Source of the DNA: Terasakiella sp033100395
Lineage (GTDB): Bacteria; Pseudomonadota; Alphaproteobacteria; Rhodospirillales; Terasakiellaceae
NCBI RefSeq assembly: GCF_033100395.1
Contig: NZ_JAWLVJ010000009.1
Coordinates: 62,001 to 126,000 of the forward strand
DNA length: 64,000 nucleotides
Direction of reading: 5' to 3'
Translations under genes and position numbers: made by a program
Notes under the pieces: generated by a model
Databases searched by the model: none
What the model saw: only the letters and a program-made list of their open reading frames with translations
Told to the model about the DNA's origin: nothing
In this document: piece by piece, positions 16,911 through 25,436 of the stretch
Layout of the letters: each line of letters starts with the position of its first letter
Position numbering within the stretch: the stretch's first letter is position 1

Positions 16911-19900
16911 ATGCATCTTCTTGCCGCAACACCGGGGGCAATCACCGACGGGTCCGAAGCGATCGATCTGGGACAGACACCTGGCGACATTGTTGTATTA
17001 ACCGCTGCGGATACGGAAATCGCCTGTTTGGCGCTGGCGCACAAGAAGCTGCATGAAGCTGATCCAGACATCCCGACATTACGGTTGGCCTCCCTGCTGC
17101 ATATGGGCCACAACATGTCGGTTGATCTGTATGTGGATGACATTATTTCCAAGGCCAAGCTGGTGGTGATGCGTCTGCTCGGCGGGAAAAGCTATTTTGA
17201 ATATGGCGTGGATGAATTCGTGCAAATCTGTGCGCAGAAGAATATCCCGCTGGCGCTCTTGCCCGGTGATGACCAGCCTGACGCGGAATTGTCCCATCTT
17301 TCCAGCGTGGATTCTGAATCTCAGCATCGCCTGTGGCAATATTGCGTGCATGGCGGGATTGATAATGCCGTTGAATTCTTGAAGTTCACCCATTCTCTGC
17401 TGGGGCGCGACGCTGACTGGATTGAACCAGCTCCGTTGCTGCGCGCAGGCATCTACTGGCCGGGGACATCGGCTTTGTCATTGGCTGATTTGCAGGACCA
17501 ATATTGGCAAGAAGGTCGTCCGGTTGCAGCGATTACGTTTTATCGCGCGCTTATGCAGGCAGGCAACACGGCGGTAATCGATGGGCTGATCCAGTCGTTG
17601 CAGGAAAAGGGCTTAAACCCCTTGCCGCTTTATGCCACCAGTCTGAAAGATAGTGTGGCTGCTGCCTTCATCGAAGAAACGCTGGTGAATGGTGATACCT
17701 CAATCATCATTAACGGCACCGGCTTTGCCCTGTCCAAGCCCAATGCTGTGCGCACGGAAACGCCATTTGACGCCGCTGACTGCCCCATCCTGCAGGTGGT
17801 CTTTGCCGGATCGAATGAGGATGTCTGGCGTGAAGGCACCAATGGTTTAAGCGCACGTGATATCGCCATGAACGTTGCCCTGCCCGAAGTGGATGGGCGG
17901 GTGCTGGCCCGTGCGGTTTCCTTTAAAGGATTGGCCGTGCGTGATGAATTGTGTGAATGCGATATTGTCACCTACCAGCCTGTCAAAGACCGTCTGGATT
18001 TTAGCGCGGAACTGGCGGCCAACTGGGCGCAGCTGCGAAAAACCAGTGTGGTGGAACGTCGCGTCGCCCTCATCCTTGCCAACTATCCCAATAAAGATGG
18101 CCGTATGGGCAATGGGGTCGGCTTGGATACGCCTGCGGGATCGCTCAACATCATGCGCGCGATGGAAAGTGCGGGCTATCATCTGGAAAATATCCCGACA
18201 GATGGCAATGACTTGATTGAACGCTTACAAGCAGGCGTCACCAATGACTTCACCAAACTGGATGAACGCGATGTGGTGGAAAGTCTGTCGCTGGACGATT
18301 ATCTGGCGTTCTTTGATAGTTTGCCCAAAGAGGTTCGAACATCGATCACAGATCGCTGGGGCGCACCGGAAAAAGATCCGTTTTTCCGGGAGGGCAGTTT
18401 CGTCCTGCCCGCCTATCGCTGTGGTCATGTGGCCGTCTGTTTGCAGCCCGCGCGTGGCTATAACATCGATCCGGTGGAAAGCTATCATAGTCCAGACCTT
18501 GTGCCGCCTCATAACTATCTGGCTTTTTATGCTTGGGTGCGTATATCCTTTGGGGCGCAAGCCGTGGTTCATATGGGCAAGCATGGCAATATGGAATGGT
18601 TGCCGGGTAAAGCCATTGCTTTGTCTGAAGAATGTATGCCCGAAGCGGTCTTCGGACCCATGGTACATCTTTATCCCTTTATCATTAATGATCCGGGCGA
18701 AGGCACGCAGGCTAAACGTCGCAGTCAGGCGGTTATCATTGATCACTTGACCCCACCGCTCACGCGCGCTGAAAGCTATGGTCCTTTACGTGATCTGGAA
18801 CAGTTGGTGGATGAATATTATGAAGCCGCAGGGGTTGATCCACGCCGCCTGAAAGTGCTGAAAAAAGAAATCCTCGCGCTTTCTCGCACTACAGGTCTGG
18901 ATGAAGATTGCGGTATTGCCAAGGAAGATGATGACGAAGAAGCGCTTGCCAAGCTGGACAATCATCTGTGTGAGCTAAAGGAACTGCAAATCCGTGACGG
19001 GTTGCATATCTTCGGTGAAAGTCCGGAAGATCGTTTACTAAATGACCTGCTGGTTGCCCTTGTGCGGGTTCAACGCAATAAAGGGGAAGGTGGCGATGCG
19101 TCTCTTATCCGCGCACTCGCCAATGATCTGGATTTGAATTTTGATCCGTTGGATTGCGATATGGCTGAACCATGGGTCGGTTTAAAGCCGGAAGTTCTGC
19201 AAAGCGAAGATCGCTGGCGCACGCACGGTGATACGGTGGAACGTCTGGAAGCGCTGGCTTATGATCTAGTCAGTAATGATATGTATTGCAAGCCGGAATG
19301 GGTGCAAACTCTGGCGGTTCTGGCATATGTGGATGAGGTTGTGCGCCCGAATGTGATGTCCTGTGGTGCATCAGAAATCGCATCTGTCCTGAAAGGGCTG
19401 GACGGTGGATTTGTTCTGCCTGGTCCAAGTGGGGCGCCGACGCGTGGGCGTCCAGAAATCCTGCCGACGGGGAAAAATTTCTATTCAGTTGATACCCGCA
19501 CGGTGCCAACACCTGCGGCCTGGACGCTGGGGTGGAAATCGGCAAGCCTGATGATTGAACGCTATTTACAGGACAATGGCGACTGGCCGCGCACCATGGC
19601 ACTGACCGCCTGGGGGACATCCAACATGCGCACAGGCGGGGATGATATCGCACAAGGTTTGGCGTTGATGGGGGTGCAGCCGCAATGGGATACGGTGTCG
19701 CGCCGCGTTACCGGGTTTGAAGTGATGCCGCAAGCGGTACTGGGTCGGCCGCGCGTGGATGTTACTTTGCGGGTGTCCGGTTTCTTCCGCGATGCCTTCC
19801 CCGGTCTGATTGATCTGTTTGATAGCGCCGCACGGGCCGTTGCCAATCTGGATGAGCCGGATGACCTCAACCCGTTGGCCGCCCGCGTGCGGGCTGAAAA

Positions 19901-20660
19901 AAGCCAGCTGATAGAGCAGGGCTTAAGCGAGGAAGAAGCGGATAAACGGTCCGGCTATCGTGTCTTTGGCTCCAAACCCGGGGCATATGGGGCGGGTCTT
20001 CAGGCCTTGATTGATGAGAAAGGTTGGGATACGGCGGATGATCTCGCCAAAGCCTATGTTGCCTGGGGCGGCTATGCCTACGGCTCCGGTGCGGGTGGAG
20101 AATCGGCCCATGGTCTGTTTGAAGAACGTCTCTCTAACGTCGAAGCGGTGGTGCAGAACCAGGACAACCGGGAACATGATCTGCTGGATAGTGATGATTA
20201 CTATCAGTTTGAAGGCGGCATGACGGCAGCGATTAAAACGCTAAAAGGCGGGGAAGCTCCGGCCGTTTATCATAATGATCATTCCCGTCCCGAAACGCCG
20301 CGCATTCGTACATTGGAAGAAGAAATCGCCCGTGTTGTGCGTGCCCGCGTGGTTAACCCAAAATGGATCGACGGGGTCAAGCGCCATGGCTACAAGGGTG
20401 CCTTTGAAATGGCGGCAACGGTAGATTACATGTTTGCCTTTGCAGCCACCGCCAACTGCGTGCGCGACCATCATTTCGATGCGGTGTTTGATGCCTATAT
20501 TCAGGATACGGACACGTTTGATTTCTTGAAAGACAATAACACGGCCGCACTGAAAGAAATGCTGGAACGTTTTCAGGAGGCCCAGGATCGGGGTTTATGG
20601 AATCCAAGATCGAATTCAGCGCGCTTTATGATTGGCGAAATGCTGGACGGGTTGAATTAA
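16911..20660 (+). CDS. cobN: Cobaltochelatase subunit CobN
   Basis: CobN is the large subunit of the ATP-dependent aerobic cobaltochelatase that inserts cobalt into hydrogenobyrinate a,c-diamide, working with the AAA+ partners CobS and CobT. The 1249-residue length fits. Typical stretches are MHLLAATPGAI at the start, LANYPNKDGRMGNGVGLDTP, VVHMGKHGNMEWLPGKA, NFYSVDTRTVPTPAAW and AMTAWGTSNMRTGGDD (written here as in the family; in this protein ALTAWGTSNMRTGGDD). The ATG at 16911 gives the family start; a TTG 12 bases upstream is less likely. No cobalamin riboswitch fold is visible in the 119-base leader. The chelatase partners are not in this window. Confidence 0.96.
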   Translation: MHLLAATPGAITDGSEAIDLGQTPGDIVVLTAADTEIACLALAHKKLHEADPDIPTLRLASLLHMGHNMSVDLYVDDIISKAKLVVMRLLGGKSYFEYGVDEFVQICAQKNIPLALLPGDDQPDAELSHLSSVDSESQHRLWQYCVHGGIDNAVEFLKFTHSLLGRDADWIEPAPLLRAGIYWPGTSALSLADLQDQYWQEGRPVAAITFYRALMQAGNTAVIDGLIQSLQEKGLNPLPLYATSLKDSVAAAFIEETLVNGDTSIIINGTGFALSKPNAVRTETPFDAADCPILQVVFAGSNEDVWREGTNGLSARDIAMNVALPEVDGRVLARAVSFKGLAVRDELCECDIVTYQPVKDRLDFSAELAANWAQLRKTSVVERRVALILANYPNKDGRMGNGVGLDTPAGSLNIMRAMESAGYHLENIPTDGNDLIERLQAGVTNDFTKLDERDVVESLSLDDYLAFFDSLPKEVRTSITDRWGAPEKDPFFREGSFVLPAYRCGHVAVCLQPARGYNIDPVESYHSPDLVPPHNYLAFYAWVRISFGAQAVVHMGKHGNMEWLPGKAIALSEECMPEAVFGPMVHLYPFIINDPGEGTQAKRRSQAVIIDHLTPPLTRAESYGPLRDLEQLVDEYYEAAGVDPRRLKVLKKEILALSRTTGLDEDCGIAKEDDDEEALAKLDNHLCELKELQIRDGLHIFGESPEDRLLNDLLVALVRVQRNKGEGGDASLIRALANDLDLNFDPLDCDMAEPWVGLKPEVLQSEDRWRTHGDTVERLEALAYDLVSNDMYCKPEWVQTLAVLAYVDEVVRPNVMSCGASEIASVLKGLDGGFVLPGPSGAPTRGRPEILPTGKNFYSVDTRTVPTPAAWTLGWKSASLMIERYLQDNGDWPRTMALTAWGTSNMRTGGDDIAQGLALMGVQPQWDTVSRRVTGFEVMPQAVLGRPRVDVTLRVSGFFRDAFPGLIDLFDSAARAVANLDEPDDLNPLAARVRAEKSQLIEQGLSEEEADKRSGYRVFGSKPGAYGAGLQALIDEKGWDTADDLAKAYVAWGGYAYGSGAGGESAHGLFEERLSNVEAVVQNQDNREHDLLDSDDYYQFEGGMTAAIKTLKGGEAPAVYHNDHSRPETPRIRTLEEEIARVVRARVVNPKWIDGVKRHGYKGAFEMAATVDYMFAFAATANCVRDHHFDAVFDAYIQDTDTFDFLKDNNTAALKEMLERFQEAQDRGLWNPRSNSARFMIGEMLDGLN

Positions 20661-20664
20661 GAAT

Positions 20665-20731
20665 TGTCATCCCCGCAAAAGCGGGGACCCAGTCGATGGT
20701 TTTCTAGGTTCCCGCTTTTGCGGGAATGACA
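20665..20731. repeat. Paired G+C-rich hairpin repeat, copy 3 (cruciform-capable)
   Basis: This is the best-preserved copy. The left arm starts TGTCATCCCCGCAAAAGCGG and the right arm ends GCTTTTGCGGGAATGACA. The two arms are inverted copies of each other with only two differences over about 25 bases, and each arm is itself a hairpin. It lies between the convergent cobN and maoC genes, where it could also block transcription from both sides. Confidence 0.75.
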
Positions 20732-20740
20732 GTAAAGAGA

Positions 20741-21166
20741 TCAGCGCGCTGGAACCATGATGGTGGCGTCACCTGCGATCATAGTTGTGTCACCAACCGT
20801 GCAGACGGTTTCAAATTTGATGAATTTCTTGGCGTCGTCTTTTTCAACGGCTGTTACACGGGCAACAACGCTGTCGCCGATTTTAACAGGGGCCTTGAAT
20901 TTCAGGTTCTGGGCGATGTAGATACAGCCCGGACCAGGCAGCTTTGTGCCAAAGACAGTGGAGATAAAGCCCGCGCTCAGCATACCGTGGGCGATACGGG
21001 TTTTGAACATGGTGTCTTTGGCGAATTCTTCGTTGAGGTGAACAGGGTTGGTATCACCTGAAACACCTGCAAAAGCCATAATGTCGGCCTCGGTTACTGT
21101 TTTTGAAAAGACATCGGTCATGCCAACGTCGATATCTTCATAGCTATAGCCGTACAGCTCTTCCAT
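20741..21166 (-). CDS. MaoC-family (R)-specific enoyl-CoA hydratase (PhaJ-like)
   Basis: This single hot-dog-fold hydratase has 141 residues. The catalytic hydratase-2 motif reads FAGVSGDTNPVHLN, with the Asp/His pair, and HGMLSAGFISTVFG follows. Proteins of this size make (R)-3-hydroxyacyl-CoA from enoyl-CoA and can feed PHA polymerisation. An intracellular PHA depolymerase gene is at 62 kb, so PHA metabolism is plausible in this organism, but substrate preference is inferred. A good promoter (TTGAGG, 17 bases, TATAGT) lies upstream. Confidence 0.85.
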   Translation of the reverse strand: MEELYGYSYEDIDVGMTDVFSKTVTEADIMAFAGVSGDTNPVHLNEEFAKDTMFKTRIAHGMLSAGFISTVFGTKLPGPGCIYIAQNLKFKAPVKIGDSVVARVTAVEKDDAKKFIKFETVCTVGDTTMIAGDATIMVPAR

Positions 21167-21205
21167 GGGATCGTTTCCTTATTTAAAATAATGTTTGTGC
21201 GCTGC

Positions 21206-21234
21206 ACTATACCCATAAAATGAAAAAACCTCAA
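21206..21234 (-). promoter_or_regulatory. Predicted sigma-70 promoter of the maoC gene
   Basis: On the minus strand, TTGAGG (21229-21234) and TATAGT (21206-21211) are separated by 17 bases, about 40 bases upstream of the ATG at 21166. The same TATAGTGC context occurs upstream of pgk. Confidence 0.55.
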
Positions 21235-21289
21235 AAGTGAAAATTCTTCCTTTTCTTATTCTTCAAGAATGTTTCATAATGCGCCTGCT

Positions 21290-22330
21290 ATGATTGTACG
21301 TTTGATAAGCCTGATTGCCCTTTCTTTTGCGGTTTTGGCAGCCCCTGTGGTGGCCGAAGATGCTATTCCTACACCCAAATTACAGATGCCTATCGACTGT
21401 GAGTTGGGTTGGAACTGCTGGATTGCGAATTATGTTGATCATGATCGCACGAAAGAAGCCAAGGATTATAGCTGTAAGGGCCAGACCTATAATGCCCACA
21501 AGGGCACGGATTTTATGATCCGGACTGAACGCGATATGCAGGCTGGGGTTGTTGTGACAGCAGCGGCAGATGGTGTTGTGTTGGGGGCGCGTGACGGGAT
21601 GAAGGATATTGATTATCGCAAGCGTGACCGTCAGGCCATTGCCAAGAAAGAATGCGGCAATGGGCTGCGCTTAAGGCACAAGGATGGCTGGGTGACGCAA
21701 TATTGCCATCTAAAACGCAACAGTCTGAAAGTCCAGAAAGGTGACAAGGTTCACGCCGGGGATATCTTGGGGCTGGTTGGCAATTCCGGCTTAAGCATCT
21801 ACCCGCACCTGCATTTTCAGGTGGAATATCTTGATCCAAAGCTGAAAAAACGCCGTGGTGCCATTGTGGACCCATTTGTCGGCGTGGCGCGCAATGATTT
21901 GTGCGAAGAAGGCGACAATCCTTTGTGGCTGCCCGAAGTTTTAAGTCAGTTGGATTATGACCCGGTCAATATTATTGATACGGGTTTTGCGGCGACAAAA
22001 CCAAAAACAAGCGGGATGGCCAAGGGGCTTTATGATGATGAAACCTTGTCTATTCGCTCCCCTAAGCTCTTTTTATGGGCGCGGATGCTCCATGTGAAGC
22101 AAGGTGACAAGGTGACATTTTCAATTACAGATCCTTTTGGGAAAGAAATTTTCACCTATACGTCCGAGATTGAAAAAACGCAGGCCCATCGTGGCCTTTA
22201 TGCGGGTATGCGCCGCCCCAGTTTAAACTGGGAAAAAGGCGTCTATAAGGGCGAGATCAAATTGTTGCGCCAGACCGACGGCAGTAGTGGCGGTATTTTC
22301 AAGTCCGAAACCCGTATCTCCATGCGCTGA
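21290..22330 (+). CDS. M23-family metallopeptidase (LytM-like), secreted
   Basis: This putative cell-wall endopeptidase has about 346 residues. A signal peptide (MIVRLISLIALSFAVLAAPVVA) is followed by a M23 domain at about residues 65-200 with the zinc ligands in AHKGTDFMI and HLHFQVE and a conserved VGNSGLS turn. The C-terminal 150 residues form a second, unrecognised domain. All zinc ligands appear present, so it may be catalytic, unlike the degenerate EnvC/NlpD group. An ATG at 21269 would add seven residues. A 16-bp palindrome follows 32 bases after the stop. Confidence 0.85.
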   Translation: MIVRLISLIALSFAVLAAPVVAEDAIPTPKLQMPIDCELGWNCWIANYVDHDRTKEAKDYSCKGQTYNAHKGTDFMIRTERDMQAGVVVTAAADGVVLGARDGMKDIDYRKRDRQAIAKKECGNGLRLRHKDGWVTQYCHLKRNSLKVQKGDKVHAGDILGLVGNSGLSIYPHLHFQVEYLDPKLKKRRGAIVDPFVGVARNDLCEEGDNPLWLPEVLSQLDYDPVNIIDTGFAATKPKTSGMAKGLYDDETLSIRSPKLFLWARMLHVKQGDKVTFSITDPFGKEIFTYTSEIEKTQAHRGLYAGMRRPSLNWEKGVYKGEIKLLRQTDGSSGGIFKSETRISMR

Positions 22331-22362
22331 GAGACCTCTTTTTCTTTGAGGTTGCTTTCTTC

Positions 22363-22396
22363 AGATATTTAGCATATTAGAATATGCTAAATATCT
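22363..22396. promoter_or_regulatory. Perfect 16-bp palindrome upstream of the AhpD-like gene
   Basis: AGATATTTAGCATATT (22363-22378) and its exact inverse AATATGCTAAATATCT (22381-22396) are separated by AG. The site ends 21 bases before the ATG at 22418, next to the ribosome-binding site. It is A+T-rich and lacks a T-run, so an operator is more likely than a terminator. No regulator gene is adjacent. Confidence 0.6.
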
Positions 22397-22417
22397 ATTT
22401 TGGCGTGGAGCAGAAGA

Positions 22418-22774
22418 ATGAGCAAGAATTATCCCGAAATCGCAAAAGACTTAACGGGCGCGATCAAAACCCTGCGCGGTGCGATCCCTGAAACCATGGG
22501 GGCCTTTTCCCAACTGGCAGGGGCGGCAAGCGCTGATAGCGTGCTGGATCCTAAAACCAAGGAACTGCTTGCCATTGCTATTGCGATCACGACGCGCTGT
22601 GATGGCTGTATCGCCTTTCATGTAAAGGCCGCGTTAAAGTTTGGCGCAACCCGGGATGAAGTCGCCGAAACGGTCGGGATGGCTGTCTATATGGGCGGTG
22701 GGCCGTCTATGATCTATGGCGCACAGACCCTGGAAGCCTATGATCAGTTTGTGGAGAAATATGGGGTGAAGTAA
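22418..22774 (+). CDS. Carboxymuconolactone decarboxylase-family (AhpD-like) protein
   Basis: This 118-residue protein carries the AhpD core pattern E-X11-C-X2-C-X3-H exactly (the Glu in KELLAIAIAI, then TTRCDGCIAFH), so it is probably a thiol-based peroxidase or disulfide reductase rather than a true decarboxylase. GATRDEVAETVGMAVYMGGGP is also typical. The ATG at 22418 has GGAG nine bases upstream; an in-frame TTG at 22400 is less likely. The perfect palindrome directly upstream suggests tight regulation, plausibly by a redox- or sulfur-responsive repressor encoded elsewhere. Confidence 0.85.
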   Translation: MSKNYPEIAKDLTGAIKTLRGAIPETMGAFSQLAGAASADSVLDPKTKELLAIAIAITTRCDGCIAFHVKAALKFGATRDEVAETVGMAVYMGGGPSMIYGAQTLEAYDQFVEKYGVK

Positions 22775-22782
22775 ATCTGTGT

Positions 22783-22854
22783 GTCCCGGCGAAGGCCGGG
22801 ATATTTTGACGGGAAATTCCGGTTATTAATGAGGCCCCGGCCTGCGCCGGGGAA
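22783..22854. repeat. Paired G+C-rich hairpin repeat, copy 4
   Basis: One hairpin (TCCCGGCGAAGGCCGGGA, 22784-22801) and a facing one (CCCCGGCCTGCGCCGGGG, 22835-22852) are separated by an A+T-rich spacer. It lies between the AhpD-like gene and the convergent Sel1 gene and could terminate both. Confidence 0.65.
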
Positions 22855-22857
22855 CAA

Positions 22858-23469
22858 CTACTTCCCCAACTCTTTCAGCACTTCAATTGACGCCGGGAAT
22901 CCTGCCTCAGCCGCGCTTCTTAACCAGAACAAACCCTGCTGTCTATCAACCTTGACCCCGATCCCCTGAAGGTAAGCCATGCCCAGAATGTGTTTACCTT
23001 CCAGTGATTCCATCTTGGCAGCTTGTCGCACATATTTTATTCCGATGGTCGGGTTGGCGGGCACACCGATGCCGCTGATATAAATCTCCCCCATGCGCAT
23101 CATGGCATAAGAATCGCCGAGATCCATGGCCTTTTTATACCAGCCGCGTGCCAGGTTAAGGTTCACCTTGCCAGTCTTTCCTTCCAGATGCAGGTTGGCA
23201 AGGATGATCATGGCCGGGGTGTAATCCTGACGTGCTGCCTTATGCAGCCAGCTCATGGCTTCTTTCACATCTTTTTCAACGCCACGGCCCTGAAGATACA
23301 TGGTGGCAATCCAGTAATCGGCCATGGGGTTGCCCGCGCGCGCATATTGATGAAATTCTCTTAACGCGTCTTCATTGCGGCCTTCCTGGACGGCGCGGAT
23401 GGCGTCTTCCATACTGGCCTGTGCGTTATATGTGAAAAAACACAATATGATGAAAAAGATAATCGGCAT
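22858..23469 (-). CDS. Secreted Sel1/TPR-repeat protein
   Basis: This 203-residue exported protein has a signal peptide (MPIIFFIILCFFTYNAQAS) and four to five Sel1-like repeats, seen as NPMADYWIATMYLQGRGVEK, ARGWYKKAMDLGDSYAMMRM and KHILGMAYLQGIGVK. Such solenoids bind other proteins; a role in the envelope is likely but not specified. The start is ATG at 23469. It is divergent from the YejA-like gene, 82 bases away. Confidence 0.85.
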   Translation of the reverse strand: MPIIFFIILCFFTYNAQASMEDAIRAVQEGRNEDALREFHQYARAGNPMADYWIATMYLQGRGVEKDVKEAMSWLHKAARQDYTPAMIILANLHLEGKTGKVNLNLARGWYKKAMDLGDSYAMMRMGEIYISGIGVPANPTIGIKYVRQAAKMESLEGKHILGMAYLQGIGVKVDRQQGLFWLRSAAEAGFPASIEVLKELGK

Positions 23470-23551
23470 TTGCTATCAACCCCTTGCGCAAACCATACAA
23501 CCCCGCCAATATCATTGGAAAGGATATTCTTGAAAAGAAAGCAGGTAAAAA

Positions 23552-25387
23552 ATGGGTTTTAAATCGGTGTTGTTTGCGGGCCTGATGGGGCTTGCAGTGA
23601 GTGTAAGCGCCATGGCTGCGGAAAAACGCTATGCGGTTTCCATGCATGGGGACATTAAATACGGACCGGACTTTACCCATTTTGATTATACCAACCCGGA
23701 TGCGCCCAAAGGCGGTACGCTTCGCCTATCAGCTTTGGGGTCAACCTTTGATACGTTTCATGGCTTTACGCTGAAAGGTATTCCGGCTATTGGCAGCAGC
23801 TTCCCGTTTGAAACCCTGACCACCCAATCTCTGGACGAACCGTTTAGCGCGTATGGTCTGCTGGCAGAAACCATCCAGATGCCGGAAGATCGTTCCTGGG
23901 TCGCGTTTGATTTACGCAAAGAGGCACGCTGGCATGATGGCAAGCCTGTGACGGCAGATGATGTTGTTTTCAGCTTCAATACGCTGATGGAAAAAGGCCA
24001 TCCGCGTTATCGTTTTTATTATGCCGACGTGACGGGTGTGGAAAAGACGGGCGAACGTTCCGTCAAATTTACCTTCAAGGATGATAAAAACCGTGAACTT
24101 GCCATGATCGTCGGGCAACTGCCGATCTTGCCGAAACATTATTGGGCGGATAAAGATTTTACCAAAACTACGCTTGTACCGCCACTTGGCAGTGGACCTT
24201 ACAAGATCAAATCATTCGAGTCTGGTCGCAACGTTGTTTATGAACGGGTGAAAGACTATTGGGGGGCTGATCTGGCGGTCAATGCGGGCCAAAATAACTT
24301 TGATGAAATCCGCTTTGATTATTACCGCGATGCCACTGTTGCCGTTGAAGCTTTCAAGGGCGGTGCGTTTGATTATCGCTATGAAAATGTCGCGAAAAAC
24401 TGGGCGACGGCTTACGATATCCCGGAAGTCAAAAACGGCTTGATCAAGCGTCTGCGTATCAATCATGAAGTCGGTACAGGCATGCAGGGATTTGTCTTTA
24501 ACATCCGTCGTGACAAGTTCAAGGACCCGCTGGTGCGTCAGGCCTTGGCCTATGCGTTTGATTTTGACTGGGCGAACAAGAATCTGTTCCACAATGAATA
24601 TACCCGCACCAACAGCTATTTTTCCAATTCCGAGCTGGGATCAAGTGGCTTGCCAACAGGGCGTGAACTGGAAATTCTTGAAAAATACCGTGGTAAAGTC
24701 CCTGAAAGCGTCTTCACCACCGAATATATCCCACCCAAGACTGATGGATCGGGCAAAATCCGCAAAAATTTGAAAGAAGCTGTCGGTTTGCTGAAAAAAG
24801 CAGGCTATGTGGTGAAAAACCGCAAGCTGGTGAACCTGAAAACTGGGAAACCGTTGACCTTTGAAATCCTGTTGCAGGCCTCACCCGCGTGGGAACGTAT
24901 CGTTCTGCCGTTTAAAAAGAACCTGGAACGTCTGGGTGTTGATGTCTCGGTGCGTATGGTTGATACCGCACAATATAAAGAACGCAGCGACACGTTTGAT
25001 TATGACGTGATTGTTGATGTGTTTGGTCAAAGCCAGTCACCGGGTAATGAACAGTATGATTACTGGACGTCAGCATCAGCGGACCGTAATGGCAGTCGTA
25101 ATTCCATTGGGGTGAAAGACCCGGTCATCGATGAACTGGTGGAAATGGTGGTCAATGCGCCAACCCGTGAAGAACTGGTCATGCGTACCCGGGCGCTGGA
25201 TCGGGTCTTGTTGGCTGGTCATTATGTGATCCCGAACTGGCATTTGAAGGTCGCGCGCATTGTCGCCTGGGATAAATTTGGCATGCCGGAAAAATGGGCG
25301 AAGTATAATCCGGGCTATTCTGCCTGGGCTTTTTGGTGGTTTGACGAAGAAAAAGCCAAAGCATTGGAAAAAAAGCGCAAGAAATAG
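23552..25387 (+). CDS. YejA-like extracellular solute-binding protein, family 5
   Basis: This 611-residue periplasmic binding protein has a signal peptide (MGFKSVLFAGLMGLAVSVSAMA). SBP_bac_5 features include YGPDFTHFDYTNPDAPKGGT at the N-terminus, FDLRKEARWHDGKPVTADDVVFS, and PPLGSGPYKIKSFESGRNVVY. The length and the N-terminal motif match YejA, the oligopeptide/microcin-C type receptor. No yejB/E/F permease genes are adjacent: a CYTH-CHAD gene follows, so the transporter must be encoded elsewhere or is absent. Confidence 0.88.
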   Translation: MGFKSVLFAGLMGLAVSVSAMAAEKRYAVSMHGDIKYGPDFTHFDYTNPDAPKGGTLRLSALGSTFDTFHGFTLKGIPAIGSSFPFETLTTQSLDEPFSAYGLLAETIQMPEDRSWVAFDLRKEARWHDGKPVTADDVVFSFNTLMEKGHPRYRFYYADVTGVEKTGERSVKFTFKDDKNRELAMIVGQLPILPKHYWADKDFTKTTLVPPLGSGPYKIKSFESGRNVVYERVKDYWGADLAVNAGQNNFDEIRFDYYRDATVAVEAFKGGAFDYRYENVAKNWATAYDIPEVKNGLIKRLRINHEVGTGMQGFVFNIRRDKFKDPLVRQALAYAFDFDWANKNLFHNEYTRTNSYFSNSELGSSGLPTGRELEILEKYRGKVPESVFTTEYIPPKTDGSGKIRKNLKEAVGLLKKAGYVVKNRKLVNLKTGKPLTFEILLQASPAWERIVLPFKKNLERLGVDVSVRMVDTAQYKERSDTFDYDVIVDVFGQSQSPGNEQYDYWTSASADRNGSRNSIGVKDPVIDELVEMVVNAPTREELVMRTRALDRVLLAGHYVIPNWHLKVARIVAWDKFGMPEKWAKYNPGYSAWAFWWFDEEKAKALEKKRKK

Positions 25388-25436
25388 GCATATTATCCTG
25401 AAATTGTAACATGACATCCCTATAATTTAGCCTAGT

